From assembly GCA_016710585.1 (NCBI GenBank), contig JADJVN010000006.1, positions 62,001 to 126,000 of the forward strand: DNA of 64,000 bases, in the 5' to 3' direction. Position numbers and translations under genes: made by a program. The notes below the pieces were generated by a model. The model was not told the DNA's origin. It searched no databases and saw only the letters and a list, made by a program, of their open reading frames with translations. Numbering within the stretch: the first letter of the stretch is position 1; every line of letters starts with the position of its first letter. The DNA comes from Saprospiraceae bacterium. Lineage in GTDB: Bacteria > Bacteroidota > Bacteroidia > Chitinophagales > Saprospiraceae. This document shows, in pieces, positions 26,004-38,551 of this stretch.

Positions 26004-27571
26004 AATGAAATGGTTAAATCCAACTGATTTTCAAATTCAATTACCAATCGCTTAGAAGACAACAAAGTATTAAACATAGGTGCATAATGAAAACTTTCAC
26101 TTTCAATACTTTTTGCACCAGAAAAAATTAATAAACTAGAACCACATTTTACAATATTCCTTTCAATTGAAAATTCAACATCTGGATGAAAATGAATATA
26201 ACTTTCTGCTTTCGCTTTTGAATCAACTTTATCCGAAATCAGTATTTCTTTCTCACTAAAAGTAAAATCTCTTTGGTGACTTGCATCAGTGGTAACATAA
26301 TTAATTTTGGCAGAAAGATGAGTTAAACTATCTATTAATACTACTGGCTTAACTCTACGAGCTACACGAAAACTCGACCATGTCTCTGACTGTTCATATT
26401 CACCAATTTTTACAGTATTATGCGAAGAAGTTTGACGCTCAATATCCCTTCTTTCACCAGCATTGTATGTAGAAGTCCCAGTATCTACTATAAATGGCAA
26501 TCCTTCTTTATACAACACAAAACTAAAGGTATCGCTATGTGCATGCCCTGGAATATAATCGGGACCAATGTGCCCTATATCCGCGACCATTTCAAATTTA
26601 TCTCCAACAAATTTTCTATAAACTGATTGGTTTAAATTAACAAAACTTAGCTTTTAGTCCTAAACTAGTCCATATTCAAACAACTCATTCGCGCTAGACA
26701 AATACCAAAAGCACTATCATTGACTAATGGAATATCTCCATTGCTAAATGTAATCTGTTGCAACCAACCAAGCATTAATTCCGCTTGGATTTTAGTATTG
26801 GTTTCAATTTCTATTAAATGAATCATTATTAGACACCAAATTATAAGTATCTAATACTCGAAACAACATTGTCTGATGATACATGGGACTTAGTTCGAAG
26901 TGGGCTCCATCAGGAAGTATTTGTTCATTTAATTCATCCACTAATAGTTTTTTCGAATACCCGAACAAGGAACCATCTTGAAAATGATAAGATGCGAAAA
27001 CTAAAGCAAATGCATTCTCTAACAAATGATTACCAAGTAAATGAAACTCTAAATTATGTCTCAAATACATTGTTTGCTTATATAATGAATCATCAATTTC
27101 TTTATCTTTTATTTTATGCTTGGCTGAAAATTTTATCCAATTGATAATGCGAAGTGAAGTTGGATAAGGTTCATAACTTGAATTTGATTGATCAAAAAAT
27201 GAAATAAAGCTATTTATTAGTTTAAGACCTTCTTCTAATGAAATTCCATTTTCCTGATTCAGATAATTGAAGTATCTCAAATTATAATTCCATAATTTTC
27301 CATGTCCTGAAAAATCCCAATCCACTCCATCTAAAAAATTGTAGTTTAGATTAATAAATGTCATTCTTTTCTCAGCAGGAAAATAACTATCTGAATCACA
27401 CAAAAAAATCTGAAATTTTAATGAATTAGTAATTCCTAGCTTATCATTAATAGAAATAGCATTATTTGTTTTACTTAAACGATTTTTTACAAAATACAAA
27501 ATTCTGTAGCCTATTTGCCTAGACTTCAGATGTCTTAAAGTATGAAAGTATAACAATAATTTTTTAAGCAC
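26000..27571 (-). pseudogene. heparinase II/III-like protein (several frameshifts)
   Basis: The N-terminal part (26804-27571) has the alpha-barrel typical of heparinase/alginate-lyase-like proteins: WNYNLRYFNYLNQEN, YEPYPTSLRIINWIKF and HLLGNHLLENAFALVFAS. The C-terminal part (26000-26590) is the beta-sandwich with GHAHSDTFSFVLY, FIVDTGTSTYN and SSHNTVKIGEYEQSE. In between, coding similarity continues in other frames (LMLGWLQQITFSNGDIPLVND, then NLNQSVYRKFVGDKFEM) with stops near 26655-26635. At least three indels are therefore needed. Such proteins occur in glycan loci beside the dehydrogenase/Gfo-Idh fusion found next. A lyase or uronic-acid-related role is likely but unproven. Confidence 0.8.
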
Positions 27572-27697
27572 AAATCGATTAGAAATTTGACATCGACATT
27601 ATTGTATTAAGTTAGAACTAACATTATTATAAAATAAATCACCAATGAAGCTTTTATTTAATTATCAAAATAAATGTTTTAAATTTCCTATTAAAAA

Positions 27698-29802
27698 TTA
27701 AATATTTATCCATGTATTTGACTTCAAAGAATCGACAGCTGCAATAGCAGCTCTTGAGGTGTTCAGCAATTCATGAAATGGTATAGGTGAACTAGTTCCC
27801 AAAGCAACACTTTCCATAAATTGTTTAAATTGAAAAGCATGACCCTTGTCTTGGGATTTACTCATACCAGATGACTTGTACCCATAATACTCAGATCTTT
27901 TAAAGTTATCAATAATAATCGTTTTATTTTGTGAAAAAATTTCAATCCTTTCTTTTGAATATGCCTTACTTCCATTAGAGAAATAATTAACTACTGCATT
28001 ACTTCCATTGGCATAATGTAATAAAATACTTACATTATCGGAACTTGTTGATATTCCATTAGCAGTGACCTTTATAATTTTTGATCCAATAAAAAAAGTA
28101 GCAAGATCTATCATATGACAGGCTTCACCAATGATTCTACCACCTCCTATTTCAGGATCATGAACCCAATGTTCACTTGGTATAAATCCAGCATTCATCG
28201 TTAAAACTATATTGATAGGAATTTTCGAATTTGAAATAATTTTTTTTGCCTCTAAAGAAAATGGAGAAAATCTGCGATTAAATCCAACCATTAATTTTCC
28301 ATTATTATTATTGTACGCTATTTCGATCTCATTTAATTCAGAATTTGTTAAAGCTAATGGCTTCTCTACAAAAACATGCTTACCAGCATTTAATGACTTC
28401 ACCACTAATTCTGCTGAGAATTATGGCGCGTTGTAATAATAACAGTGTTTATTTCCTCATTATTTAAAATGAGATCGAGGTCCGTTGTAGATTCAGCAAT
28501 TCCAAATTTTTTGGCAAGTAAGGTCCCAGAGAGCCCCTTTGATGAAGCAATGGAAGCAACATTACAAAAAGCTTTTTTTAAGTTTGGTAAAACAGTGGAA
28601 CTCGTAAATTGACCAGCACCAATAATCCCTACATTTGGCAATTTTGGATCATATGTGTATTCCCTCAATTGTATTGATTTAGAAATTTCGGTAGCAGTAA
28701 TATCATATTTAAAAACTGAAGCAATAGATTTTGACTCTGCTATATTATCATAAACAATATTGTAATTTTCAAAATCAATGACTTCAGAAATCAATTTTTC
28801 AACTTTGATTTGGTTCTTTGAAATGGCTTGCAATATTGCTTGAAAATTTCTTTTTTCAGTCCAACGCACATGTGAAATAGGATAATCATAGCCCTTCTCT
28901 TCATAGTTATCATCGTACCGTCCAGGCCCATAAGAACACGATACTTGAAATGAAATTTCCTTTTTATAAAAATCTGATCTATTGATATTCAATCCAATGA
29001 CCCCAACTAAAACAATTTTTCCATTCTTTCGACACATCTGAGCGGATTGAGAAATTACATCATTTGATTTAGTTGAAGCGGTTATTAAAACAGCATCAGC
29101 TCCTTGACTTTGAGTGATTTCTTCAATTACACTCACTGGATTCATATTTTCATTAATTTGATAAGCATCTATTCCAAATGATTTAGCTAACTCAACTTTA
29201 CTATTGTCGAAATCAAAACCTATCGTGTGACATCCATTGGCCACTAAAATTTGACCAGCTAAAAGTCCAATCAAACCCAAGCCAGTAACAACCACTGTTT
29301 CACCAAATTTAGGTTCCAATAAACGGATTCCTTGAAGTCCGATTGAGCCAATAACGGTAAAAACAGCATGATCATAACTTACATTTTCGGGAATTTTCGC
29401 AACTAGATTTTTGGGTACGCAAATAATTTCAGCATGTGGTCCATTGGACACAACTCGATCTCCTACTTTAAACTCTTTAACATCTGGCGCAACCTCTATA
29501 ACTTCACCTGCATTACAATATCCTAATGGAAGTGGTTCTCCCAATTTGCGAAATACTGCTTCAATGGTAGGTCTCAAACCGTCTGACTTAATTTTATCAA
29601 GAACTTGTTTTACCTTTTCAGGTTGCTGCCTCACTTTCTCCAAATAATTTGCTTTGCCAAATTCTACTAACATCCTCTCCGTCCCCAAGGAAACTAATGA
29701 GCGATGAGATTGAATCACCACATGCCCTCTTTTTATTGCAGGAGCAGGAATATTTTCTAAAATTGTCTTCCCAGAATTTAGGTCTTGTATAATTTGCTTC
29801 AT
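27698..29802 (-). CDS. alcohol dehydrogenase/Gfo-Idh-MocA fusion oxidoreductase (frameshifted)
   Basis: An approximately 700-residue two-domain enzyme. The first half is a medium-chain, zinc-type dehydrogenase (LGYCNAGEVIEV, VGDRVVSNG, VVVTGLGLIGLLAGQIL). The second half is a Gfo/Idh/MocA Rossmann domain (PNVGIIGAGQFTSSTVLPNL) with the family motif HVFVEKPLAL. One base is missing near 28418, where TCTCAGCAGAA would read as NSHAELVVKSLNAGKH with one more base. This splits the gene into 28405-29802 and 27698-28405. The fusion family is recurrent in O-antigen and capsule clusters next to heparinase-like proteins. The sugar substrate is not known. Confidence 0.88.
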
Positions 29803-29844
29803 TAAATTTTTACTTATTTAAATAAATTAACAATCTATTCGAAC

Positions 29845-31748
29845 TCAACTTTGATTGTTAAACTGTCTTAACCAAGAATCTATTGCTAAAAGAGATAGAA
29901 TAGAATACGAAGCATCAATACATCCTGCTTTATTATCTGCTATTATTTTCTTTACTGCTTTATAGTCAAAAATCTCATAAAATGAAACATTCTTCTGAGA
30001 CAATCTATCTTGTACCATTTCATCTAAATCCTCAACAATCCACTTCCTGACAGGAGCACCGAAACCTGTCTTGGATCGATAGATAATATCTTTTGGCAAA
30101 TACTTTTCTGCTAATTTCTTTAATATATACTTTGGATTACTGTTTTTCATTTTAAACTCAACAGGAATCTTCGTGCTCATTTCAACGAGCTCATAATCCA
30201 AAAATGGAACACGCACTTCAACCCCAGTTGCCATGCTCATTTTATCTGTATAATTTAAGTTATGATCAGGAAGAAAATACTTTAATTCCAAGTATAACAT
30301 TTTATTTAACAAATCCTCATCAAACGCAATATTTTTTAAAGAATTTTCCAGAATTGAAATTGGTTCATAAGTATTCAAACTTCCTTGTATATCCTTAGAA
30401 AATAAACTAAATATTGCATCACTAGGAATCCATTCATAATATGAGAGAATTCTCTCGATTTGAGGTTTTTCTATATCTTGAAAAAGCTTTTTCACTCTCC
30501 TAAGCGTTGCAGAGGATGTAGGTAACGCACCAGACAATCCTTTGATAAATGGAGCCGCAAATGAAGGTAGGATATTAAAATATTTTTCATAGTACAACGC
30601 TTGATGTCTTCTATAACCAGAAAATAAATCATCTCCAGCAGTTCCTCCCAATAAGACCTTAAAACCCAAATCTTTAGCTCTATTACATATATTCAATACA
30701 TTCAGAGGTGCTGCATCTGCTTGTGGTTCATCTAGATGCCATACCATCTTATCAAAATCATTTAAGATATCAATATCTGTCGGAATTATTTCAAGATTTA
30801 CATCAAGAAATTTTGCAACTTTTTTTGCATAAAAGAGATCATCAGAAAATCCTTCATTTCTAGAATCATTTGAGTTGGTCCCAATAGTAAAACAATTTAA
30901 TTTTTGATTCTGAATATCTCTCTTGCTTTCGCAACAACTAAACTTGAATCAACACCCCCTGATAAAAAAAATCCAACAGGAACATCTGATAATAATTGTC
31001 TTCCGACTGCTTTTGAAAATTTCGAATCGAGCAAGCTAATTTGATCCTTCTCATTTAATGAATGCCTAGTTCCGTCGAATGGTAGTTCATAATACTTATT
31101 AAATTTAACATTCAAATTCTCACTATAGATATTACATTTTAAAAAGTGACCTGGCTTTAATTTTTTAATATTTTGAAACGGAGTTTGCTCTCCTGGAGAA
31201 TATAATAATTGAAGGTAGTTGAATAGAGCTGAATAATCTAGTTCTCGATTCCAACCACTTATCTTAAGAAATGCTTTTATTTCAGATCCAAAAAATAATT
31301 CATTGCCATTTATACAATAATATAAAGGTTTTACTCCAAATTGATCTCTCACAATTATAAGATCGCCTGACCTTTTATTTATAATTGCAAATGCAAAAAT
31401 TCCATTAAGTCGATTAAATATTTTCTGTCCATTTTCAATGTATGCATACAATAATGTCTCTGTATCTGAAGTCGTTTTAAAATTAATTTTATTTCTTAAA
31501 CTAGAACGGATCTCATTATGATTATATATCTCGCCATTAAAAATAATTGTATAATTCCCATCGTCTGAATGCATTGGTTGATTGGCACTTTCACTTAAAT
31601 CCTGAATAGATAATCTATTATGCCCTAAAGCCAAATTTTTGTATACATAAACACCTGCTCCATCTGGTCCACGATGACTTATCATTTGATTGCATGATGA
31701 AATTAAATCTGAACTTCGATCAGACAAAATACCAACTATTCCACACAT
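29845..31748 (-). CDS. asnB: AsnB-type glutamine amidotransferase, second copy (frameshifted)
   Basis: A roughly 630-residue glutamine-hydrolysing asparagine synthase homologue. The N-terminal nucleophile domain starts MCGIVGILSD with Cys2 and shows ISHRGPDGAG and FNGEIYN. The ATP-pyrophosphatase loop is FFLSGGVDSSLV, followed by HLDEPQADAAPLN and LLGGTAGDDLFSGYRRH. One A is missing from the A run near 30900: restoring it joins RIKK to LNCFTIGTNS. In glycan loci such enzymes usually amidate an uronic acid or a linked amino acid instead of making free asparagine. Its ATG directly abuts the upstream glycosyltransferase stop. Confidence 0.88.
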
Positions 31749-32873
31749 TTAATTTGAGCTAATTTCTAATTGTGAATTAAATATTTTCTCAAATTTCTTT
31801 ACTGCAATTTGAATAGAATTATTATCCTTTACAGAAACTAAAGCGGCATTTGCCAATTGATTTCTAAGTGATGAATTTGCCATTAGAGTTTCTAAATGAA
31901 TTTTTAATGCACTTATATCACCAGCTTGAAACAACAAACCATTGTGTTTGTGCTGAATAAGATCTGGAATTGAACCGACATTTGTAGCAACTATAGCATT
32001 TCTACAGGCCATAGCTTCCATCAATGAATTAGGAAAACCTTCATAATAAGAAGGCAAAACAAAAATATCTGAGTCTTGCAATAACTTTATTTTATTTCCA
32101 TTTTTCACCCAACCATGAAAGATAAACTGATTTTCCAAACCACTTTCCACAACCATCTTTTTTGCTTCCTCCATTGCTAATCCATCTCCTGCAATATGAT
32201 ATTTGCTCAAATTAGAATTAATAAGTGATGCAGCTTTTATCAAATCAAAAATACCTTTTTTCTTATCTACCCAAGCCAGAAATAAAACATTACATGTTTC
32301 CTTATTTTCGACTATTTCATTTGAATTATAAACAGAAGTATCTATCCAATTTTGAATTATTGATAATTTATTAAAATTTCGTACTAACAATTGAGAATAA
32401 AATTGTCTCCATGTTTCACCTTGGCAAATGACTATATCTACTTTATCTAATATGTATGAAATAAAAATCTTCATCAATTTTGAGTCCTTAACATCTTTAA
32501 TAATTATACCAGATCTTGGAGCTAAAATTACTTTTTTGCCAAATAGTTTTCCTATCAAAGATGCTAATCCTTTCTCCAAAAAACTAAATCCATCAGCTGT
32601 AAAAATCAAACAAATATCAATTCTCGAAAACAATATATGATAAATGAATTTTGACAATCTGAATAATGCTTTTCGAATTCGAGTAATGTAAGAGATATGA
32701 CCATTTGATTCAGCTGTGGTATCAATAAGTACCCAATCTGTACAATCTGATAAACTTGATTGGATAAGAGACTTACAAGCAAACATCTGCCCCCCCACAA
32801 CTCCACCTGCTGTATTATCAGCAAATGAACCAATAAAGAGTACTCGTTTTTTAATGAAATTCATCATTCTCAT
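31749..32873 (-). CDS. family 4 glycosyltransferase
   Basis: A 374-residue GT-B glycosyltransferase. The N-terminal part has VLFIGSFADNTAGGVVGGQM, and the C-terminal nucleotide-sugar domain has VLFLAWVDKKKGIFDLIKA, YHIAGDGLAMEEAKK and the GT4 signature FVLPSYYEGFPNSLMEAMAC with its two glutamates. The start may be at 32873 or at ATG 32864 (MNFIKKRVLFIG). Either way the gene overlaps the end of the upstream amidotransferase. Acceptor and donor are unknown. Confidence 0.9.
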   Translation of the reverse strand: MRMMNFIKKRVLFIGSFADNTAGGVVGGQMFACKSLIQSSLSDCTDWVLIDTTAESNGHISYITRIRKALFRLSKFIYHILFSRIDICLIFTADGFSFLEKGLASLIGKLFGKKVILAPRSGIIIKDVKDSKLMKIFISYILDKVDIVICQGETWRQFYSQLLVRNFNKLSIIQNWIDTSVYNSNEIVENKETCNVLFLAWVDKKKGIFDLIKAASLINSNLSKYHIAGDGLAMEEAKKMVVESGLENQFIFHGWVKNGNKIKLLQDSDIFVLPSYYEGFPNSLMEAMACRNAIVATNVGSIPDLIQHKHNGLLFQAGDISALKIHLETLMANSSLRNQLANAALVSVKDNNSIQIAVKKFEKIFNSQLEISSN

Positions 32874-34750
32874 AACTAATTTCTACATTATACTTATCAA
32901 TCCAAATACAGAAATTTAAAATCTTCCATAAATGGAAACCCCAATTCGACTTATTTGCACAGTGCTTCTCAATACGATGCGCTAATACGTCATAGTCGAA
33001 TAAATTCTTATCCATTATAGATTGCGAATAAAGTTTATCCATCATAAACTCTTTCAATGGTCCTCTCAACCAATTTTGATACGGAACACCAAATCCTTTC
33101 TTGGGACCATAAAGAACTTCATTTGGAACAATTCCTTCAAGAGCCTTCTTAAGTAAATACTTCTTTATCCCTTTATGTAGTTTATATTTTGATGGTAATG
33201 AAAGCGCAAATTCTACTAAATGATTATCCAAAAAAGGTACCCTCACTTCTACACCATTAGCCATAGTACTCTTGTCTACTTTTTCAAGAAACTGATCGGG
33301 TAAAATAATTTTCGTATCGATCCAAAGCAGCTTTTGAACATCATCTTTAAGATACTCAAACTGCTTTGACAAATTATAATAATGCAAAAAAGGTAATTGA
33401 TCTTTGATCAAAAACCTCAATTCTTTGCTAAAAGACAATTCAGGAATCCCTTCCTTTTCTTCTGTAAGTAATTTTGCAAATAAATTATCATTATTCTTTG
33501 CAGCGAAAAGCGGATAAAATCTTTTTGTTTTCTCTCTAATGTATTTAGAAAGAATTATTGGTTCAATAAAATTTAAAGAACTGAAAAATAATTTATACCA
33601 CTTCAAATTATGTAAAATATGGTACCGAGGATATCCTCCAAATAACTCATCTCCACCATCTCCTTGTAATATCACTTTACATGTTTCCTTAATTTCTTTT
33701 GTCATAAGATAAAGTGGAATATTCGCGGCATCACTAAATGGTTCATCGTGTTGCAAGACCATTTGCTCTATAATATATGGGAGATCCTTGCCTTTATAAA
33801 TATTTCGGAATGTTCTGTATAAAATTGCTTTGCCACTTTCGCAGCAAGAGGCAACTCATTGTAGCCATTATCAAAATCAAAACCTGCAGAAAAGTTTTTA
33901 ACTTTTGCGAATAATGTTTCGAAGCAAATGCGGTAATCGCTGATGAGTCAATTCCGCCACTCAAAAAAACCCCTACAGGGACGTCGCTTACCAATTGAGC
34001 CTTAACTGCATCCTCGAGCAGAGCTTTAGTCTTTGAAACAGCTCCAGACATCGATATATCACGCTCACTTTGTAAAACAATATCCTCATGCTTCCAATAA
34101 CTAGAAATAGAATAATTATTATTACTTATCTCTATCAAAGATCCAGGTTCTAACTTATATATATCATTAAACATTGTTCTTTCCCCAAGCCCATAACCAT
34201 AATACATAAATTCATGAAAACTTTGATTATTCAAAGTTGAACTAACACATTGGAACTTTAAAATTGTTTTAATCTCTGATCCAAAAGTAAAACAGGATTC
34301 ATTTTTAAAATAATACAAAGGCTTAACGCCCAATCTATCTCTAACTAATGTAAGTTTCTTATCATATTTATCATAAATTGAGATTGCGAATATTCCATTT
34401 AACTTTTTAAAAATACTATTTCCCCAAAGTTCAAATCCATTAATAATTACTTCTGTATCTGAAGTACCCTCAAAATCGAAGCCTTTTTGTTTGAGCTCAT
34501 TCCTAATACTTTGATAATTATAAATTTCTCCATTATAAGCTATAATAAATCTTTTATTCCTAGAATACATTGGTTGCAAACCAGTAGAAGTTAAATCAAT
34601 TATACTCAGTCTCCTATGACCTAAACCTACAACTTCATCTTCATAATATCCTACACTGTCAGGTCCTCGGTGTGCAATAGAATCTGTAGCTGCCTTTAGA
34701 TTCAAGTCAATTTTTTTATCAAACTTATAGTATCCAGTAATACCACACAT
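32851..34750 (-). CDS. asnB: AsnB-type glutamine amidotransferase, first copy (two frameshifts)
   Basis: An approximately 630-residue asparagine synthase homologue with MCGITGYYKF (nucleophile Cys2), IAHRGPDSVGYY, YNGEIYNYQ, the ATP loop VGVFLSGGIDSSAI, QHDEPFSDAANIP and LQGDGGDELFGGYPRY. Two one-base losses separate the halves. Near 33893 a T is missing (restoring KTFSAGFDFDNG), and near 33802 an A is missing (restoring FIKGKDLPYIIEQMVLQHDE). The protein is related to but clearly different from the other copy, so the two probably have different acceptors. Confidence 0.88.
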
Positions 34751-34818
34751 AATTATTATTTAATTGGTATTGGATTTATGAGACAACATATAAATGGAAA
34801 CATCAAATTTAATATACT

Positions 34819-35760
34819 CTATTTCTTGCATCTTGCATCTATACCATGACTGCTATATTCACAATAAATTTCCTTGCCGCCAATTGATCTAAGGAGCTTT
34901 AATATTTGGCCTTTAAAACGCAAATGTTTGTACCAATCAGTCAATGAATCATGTGTATCAAGTAAAGCCCATTTATATTGGTCTTCATGAGAAAGCTGCG
35001 GGTAAGCAAAGTAATAAGAGTGAACAGGAGAAATTCTGCTCAGTATTGACTGTAATAGATAAAACTTTCTAAATGCCTTATGAAATGGGAAAAAAAAGTT
35101 AGTAATTTGCGCCGTTGCAATCAATCCTTTATGCGGCTCCATTCTCTTTAAAAAAAACCGAAAAAGTTCCGTAGTTTTAGTATAATGTGATAAGCGATAT
35201 GTATAATGGTCTAATACAAGCCATCCCCCTGGTTTAACTTGTTTAAACAAATTGGAAATTGTTTCTTCAGGATTAGGAGTGTGCTGTATAACACCCATAC
35301 TCAATACAATATCATACTGCTCGTCTTGAAAAGGTAAATCATTTATATCTGCTTGAAATACTCTATGCCTTTCATTAATGGGAAAGTTAATAACATTTGC
35401 ATCTACTGCATTACTTAAATCGAAAGAAGAAACATAAGCACCTTGATTTAATAAAATCTCTGTAAATCTACCTGCCCCACAACCTGCTTCTAAAACTAAT
35501 TTATTTCTAAGGCTTTCAAATATTTTTTTTCCCATACACCGTTTCATTCTATCATAAGTTATAGTTGATTTGGTATATGAATCTAATTGTGTAAGTCTAT
35601 ACAATTTCCATTGCTCTCCAAAAGCTGAAGCGTAATTATCATCATTTACAAATCTAGGAATCTCATTGATCACCTTAACAGTTTCATTATTAGCAATCAA
35701 ACTATCATTAAGTCGAATAAAGTTCTGCTTAGAGTTTTTTGAGTAATATTCTGGAAACAT
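34819..35760 (-). CDS. class I SAM-dependent methyltransferase
   Basis: A 313-residue methyltransferase. Motif I is LVLEAGCGAGRFTEILLNQG, followed by the acidic SAM-binding residue in VSSFDLSNAV, then DLPFQDEQYDIVLSMGVIQHTPNPEE (motifs II-III split here) and KPGGWLVLDHY. The N-terminal ~95 residues include FGEQWKLYRLTQLDSYT, typical of methyltransferases in surface polysaccharide loci. It may methylate a sugar of the repeat unit or cap the chain. The ATG is at 35760, and a 158-base AT-rich gap separates it from the polymerase gene. Confidence 0.87.
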   Translation of the reverse strand: MFPEYYSKNSKQNFIRLNDSLIANNETVKVINEIPRFVNDDNYASAFGEQWKLYRLTQLDSYTKSTITYDRMKRCMGKKIFESLRNKLVLEAGCGAGRFTEILLNQGAYVSSFDLSNAVDANVINFPINERHRVFQADINDLPFQDEQYDIVLSMGVIQHTPNPEETISNLFKQVKPGGWLVLDHYTYRLSHYTKTTELFRFFLKRMEPHKGLIATAQITNFFFPFHKAFRKFYLLQSILSRISPVHSYYFAYPQLSHEDQYKWALLDTHDSLTDWYKHLRFKGQILKLLRSIGGKEIYCEYSSHGIDARCKK

Positions 35761-35918
35761 GCTTTGATGTAATTATTTACTATAATTCATTTAAAAATAA
35801 TTTTTAGTAAACTTCAAATAATATTAGAACTTATTGTAATTTTTTCTGATTACTTCTGCTTCATCATCTAGGTAACCTATATATATTAGCATTGCTATTT
35901 AATATAAAATCTACTTTG

Positions 35919-37125
35919 TTAAGTATTCAATGATTGAGTTCTTTCTTGCGGGATAGTTATAATTATAAGAGCAACCCACCAAATTGGGGTCTCCAAATTA
36001 TCTGCAGTATAATTAAAGATTAACATCAATAAAAAAACTATGAGTTGCAACTTACTAATACTATTTATAAAAAGGTACTTAATATAGAAACTTATCCTCA
36101 TCACAATACTTATTAGATAAAATATTAGACCAAAAAGTCCCCATTCAACCAAAATTGTATAATAAGTATTGTGAGTTGACAAGCCATTAGTCCTATTTAT
36201 AAAAACTGGATTTTCCACCATGTGGTAATACTTTGGAGATTCAACATAATACTGTCCTATACCAATTCCAAAAAAAAAATTATCTAGACTGATTGATCGA
36301 GAGATTATATTCAAATCACCTCGTGGATCATCACTGAATGAAGTAGTTGTATCAATCCTTGATTTTAAACTTGACTTTAAAAAGATTTCATTATAAAACT
36401 TATCAAAAAATATAGCTCCCAACAATAATCCAAATATAATCAATTTAAATTTAACAACTAAAGGTGACAAAAGGGCTAAAAACAAGATTCCAAAAAGTAC
36501 TATTGCAAAAGCTGTTCGAGAGCCTGTAAAAAAAACACCAAGTAAAAATAACAAAGAAACTAAATAATATAATGTAGATTTCAAGTAATTCGAAGACGTA
36601 CTCAACCCTTTATAAAACAAAAATATACTAGCAATAGAAAGTGTGAACCCAGCGGTATTGACGTTTTGAAAAAAACCTCCCAATCTATCCTCACTTAAGC
36701 CATTTAAAAAAAAATCAAGATACATCGAAACCAATGAAACTATAGAACCTGCGACAACACAATAAAATAGTGTTTCAACATGTTGCTTTGTATATGATTT
36801 GGAAACAGAAACTATATAAACTAAATAATACAATGCAAACTGAAAAAATATTAGAAAAAAAACTTCGCCATTTATTTCATTTAAAAAAGATCGAACTATA
36901 GTCGTAAACAACCCAACAAACACCGATAAATGAAAAAACAAGTCTCGACCAAATTTAAAATTAACTTTATCGATACCTGACAAGTAACCCTATTAAAATT
37001 ACAAATATTGCTGCAACTCTATATGGTTTAAGTAAAAAATTTTCACCATAAATGACATTAACAATATATTCTAATGGAGCCAAAAAAGCAAAAAGGCATA
37101 AACAACCAAATAATAATTTTTGCAA
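35919..37125 (-). CDS. O-antigen polymerase/ligase-like membrane protein (Wzy/WaaL, frameshifted)
   Basis: An approximately 400-residue protein of about eleven hydrophobic helices with the family's periplasmic loop and the stretch FFTGSRTAFAIVLFGILFLALL, followed by GLSTHNTYYTILVEWGLFGLIFY, whose His is the hallmark of the Wzy_C domain. The usual frame begins at 36983. An open segment upstream in another frame, from TTG 37125, supplies two more helices (LLFGCLCLFAFLAPLEYIV and YRVAAIFVILIG). One extra G in the GGG near 36990 would explain the break. It overlaps no neighbour but follows the upstream glycosyltransferase stop by one base. Confidence 0.78.
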
Positions 37126-37126
37126 A

Positions 37127-38305
37127 TTAATCTTCACCTATTGTTTTCTTTAAATACTCTACGACATTTTTTCCATAAAAATAACTCAAAGCATTTCTTG
37201 AGTTATTTACAAATTGTGTTCTTAACTCAAAGGAACGAATAAATTGTCTAATGGAATCCTCGATATTTCTTAAATCCATCGTTGTAATAAGCATTGCTAC
37301 ATTATTTTTCTCAATAAACTCACTTAAAAAACAATCTGGAGGACTATGTGCTAAAATTGGTCTACCAGAAAGCATCATTGGTATTGTTCTTGTTGGAAAA
37401 ATAGTTTTATACTCATCATCAGAATATCCACCAGTGAATCCATGAGTCAGAATACATCCATCATATTTTTGGATTAATAAATGAATATCCTTACTTGGAT
37501 CTGACAAATGATAATTACATCCCAAAACTTCAACGTCCAAATTCCATTTATACTTCAAAACTGATTGATTAATTGGAGTGTAAATATCAACTTCAACATT
37601 TTCTACTTTGGATAAAACCATAAGAAGACGTTTAGTTGACTCAATATTTGAATGATTAAAGGTACCGAATAAAATAAACTTAAAAACTTGATCAGATATT
37701 TTACTTTCAATTGGTAAATAGGCTGAAAAAGTATGTGGAAGTGTGCTTACTTTTGCTTGCAATCCTGGATAGTTCCTTCGATAAAAAGTTGTCATACCCT
37801 CACTCATTGTAAAAAAATTGGAACAATGTTCAAAAACAACATTCTGATAAAATCGCGCAAACGTCAAAGCTAATCCATTTCGATTTTCAAGATAAGTATT
37901 GTGAAAATAAAGATGCAATTTTTTATTTAGCAATTTAGCTGAAAGATGTCCCAAAATTAAATAATATTCATCAGGAAATGTTACAAGAAAATCTGTAATT
38001 TCTTCTTTTCTTGCTATATAAATTAATTTTATAAATAAAAATGGAAGAAGTAAGTACCTAAATAACTTAAAAAATCGATCCCCATGTCCTTTAATATTTA
38101 TTTCAGAATTCAAATAATATACTGCTGGTTTATTCTCTTCTCGGAAAATTGGCTCAACTTTTTTAAAAAGTTTCTTACCTCCCACCAATATCAAATAATC
38201 TTTAGAAAATCCCTTAGCAAGTTCATAAGACACATATGATGATCCCCCTATGGTAGGAGGTATTGCCCAACTTAGTAATAGAATTTTCTTTTTCGCTTTT
38301 TGCAA
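37127..38305 (-). CDS. glycosyltransferase (GT-B fold)
   Basis: A 392-residue protein with the N-terminal strand KKKILLLSWAIPPTIGGSSY and a donor domain with FKFILFGTFNHSNIESTKRLL. A C-terminal region with FPTRTIPMMLSGRPILAHSP resembles the donor-binding part of family 4 enzymes. The start is TTG at 38305, and the conserved first strand begins within a few residues of it. A 246-base AT-rich gap without visible features separates it from the next upstream gene. The sugar specificity is unknown. Confidence 0.8.
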   Translation of the reverse strand: MQKAKKKILLLSWAIPPTIGGSSYVSYELAKGFSKDYLILVGGKKLFKKVEPIFREENKPAVYYLNSEINIKGHGDRFFKLFRYLLLPFLFIKLIYIARKEEITDFLVTFPDEYYLILGHLSAKLLNKKLHLYFHNTYLENRNGLALTFARFYQNVVFEHCSNFFTMSEGMTTFYRRNYPGLQAKVSTLPHTFSAYLPIESKISDQVFKFILFGTFNHSNIESTKRLLMVLSKVENVEVDIYTPINQSVLKYKWNLDVEVLGCNYHLSDPSKDIHLLIQKYDGCILTHGFTGGYSDDEYKTIFPTRTIPMMLSGRPILAHSPPDCFLSEFIEKNNVAMLITTMDLRNIEDSIRQFIRSFELRTQFVNNSRNALSYFYGKNVVEYLKKTIGED

Positions 38306-38551
38306 CTTAACTGTATTTTAAATTACAGTTTAAAATAATTCCCAATTTTCAATCAAGTATCTAATTTTTAACCTATTTAATAACTTAGAAATTTGAATTC
38401 AAACTATCTCTAACTATCTTCAAACTATAAACTTAATAACTTTTTTTATGTATCAGTAGACCAAAATTTCTTATTATACTCACCATACAGTTTTCCATCT
38501 TATAGATTTTACTGAAAAAAAACTTAATATAAAATAAACACCCCTAATTCT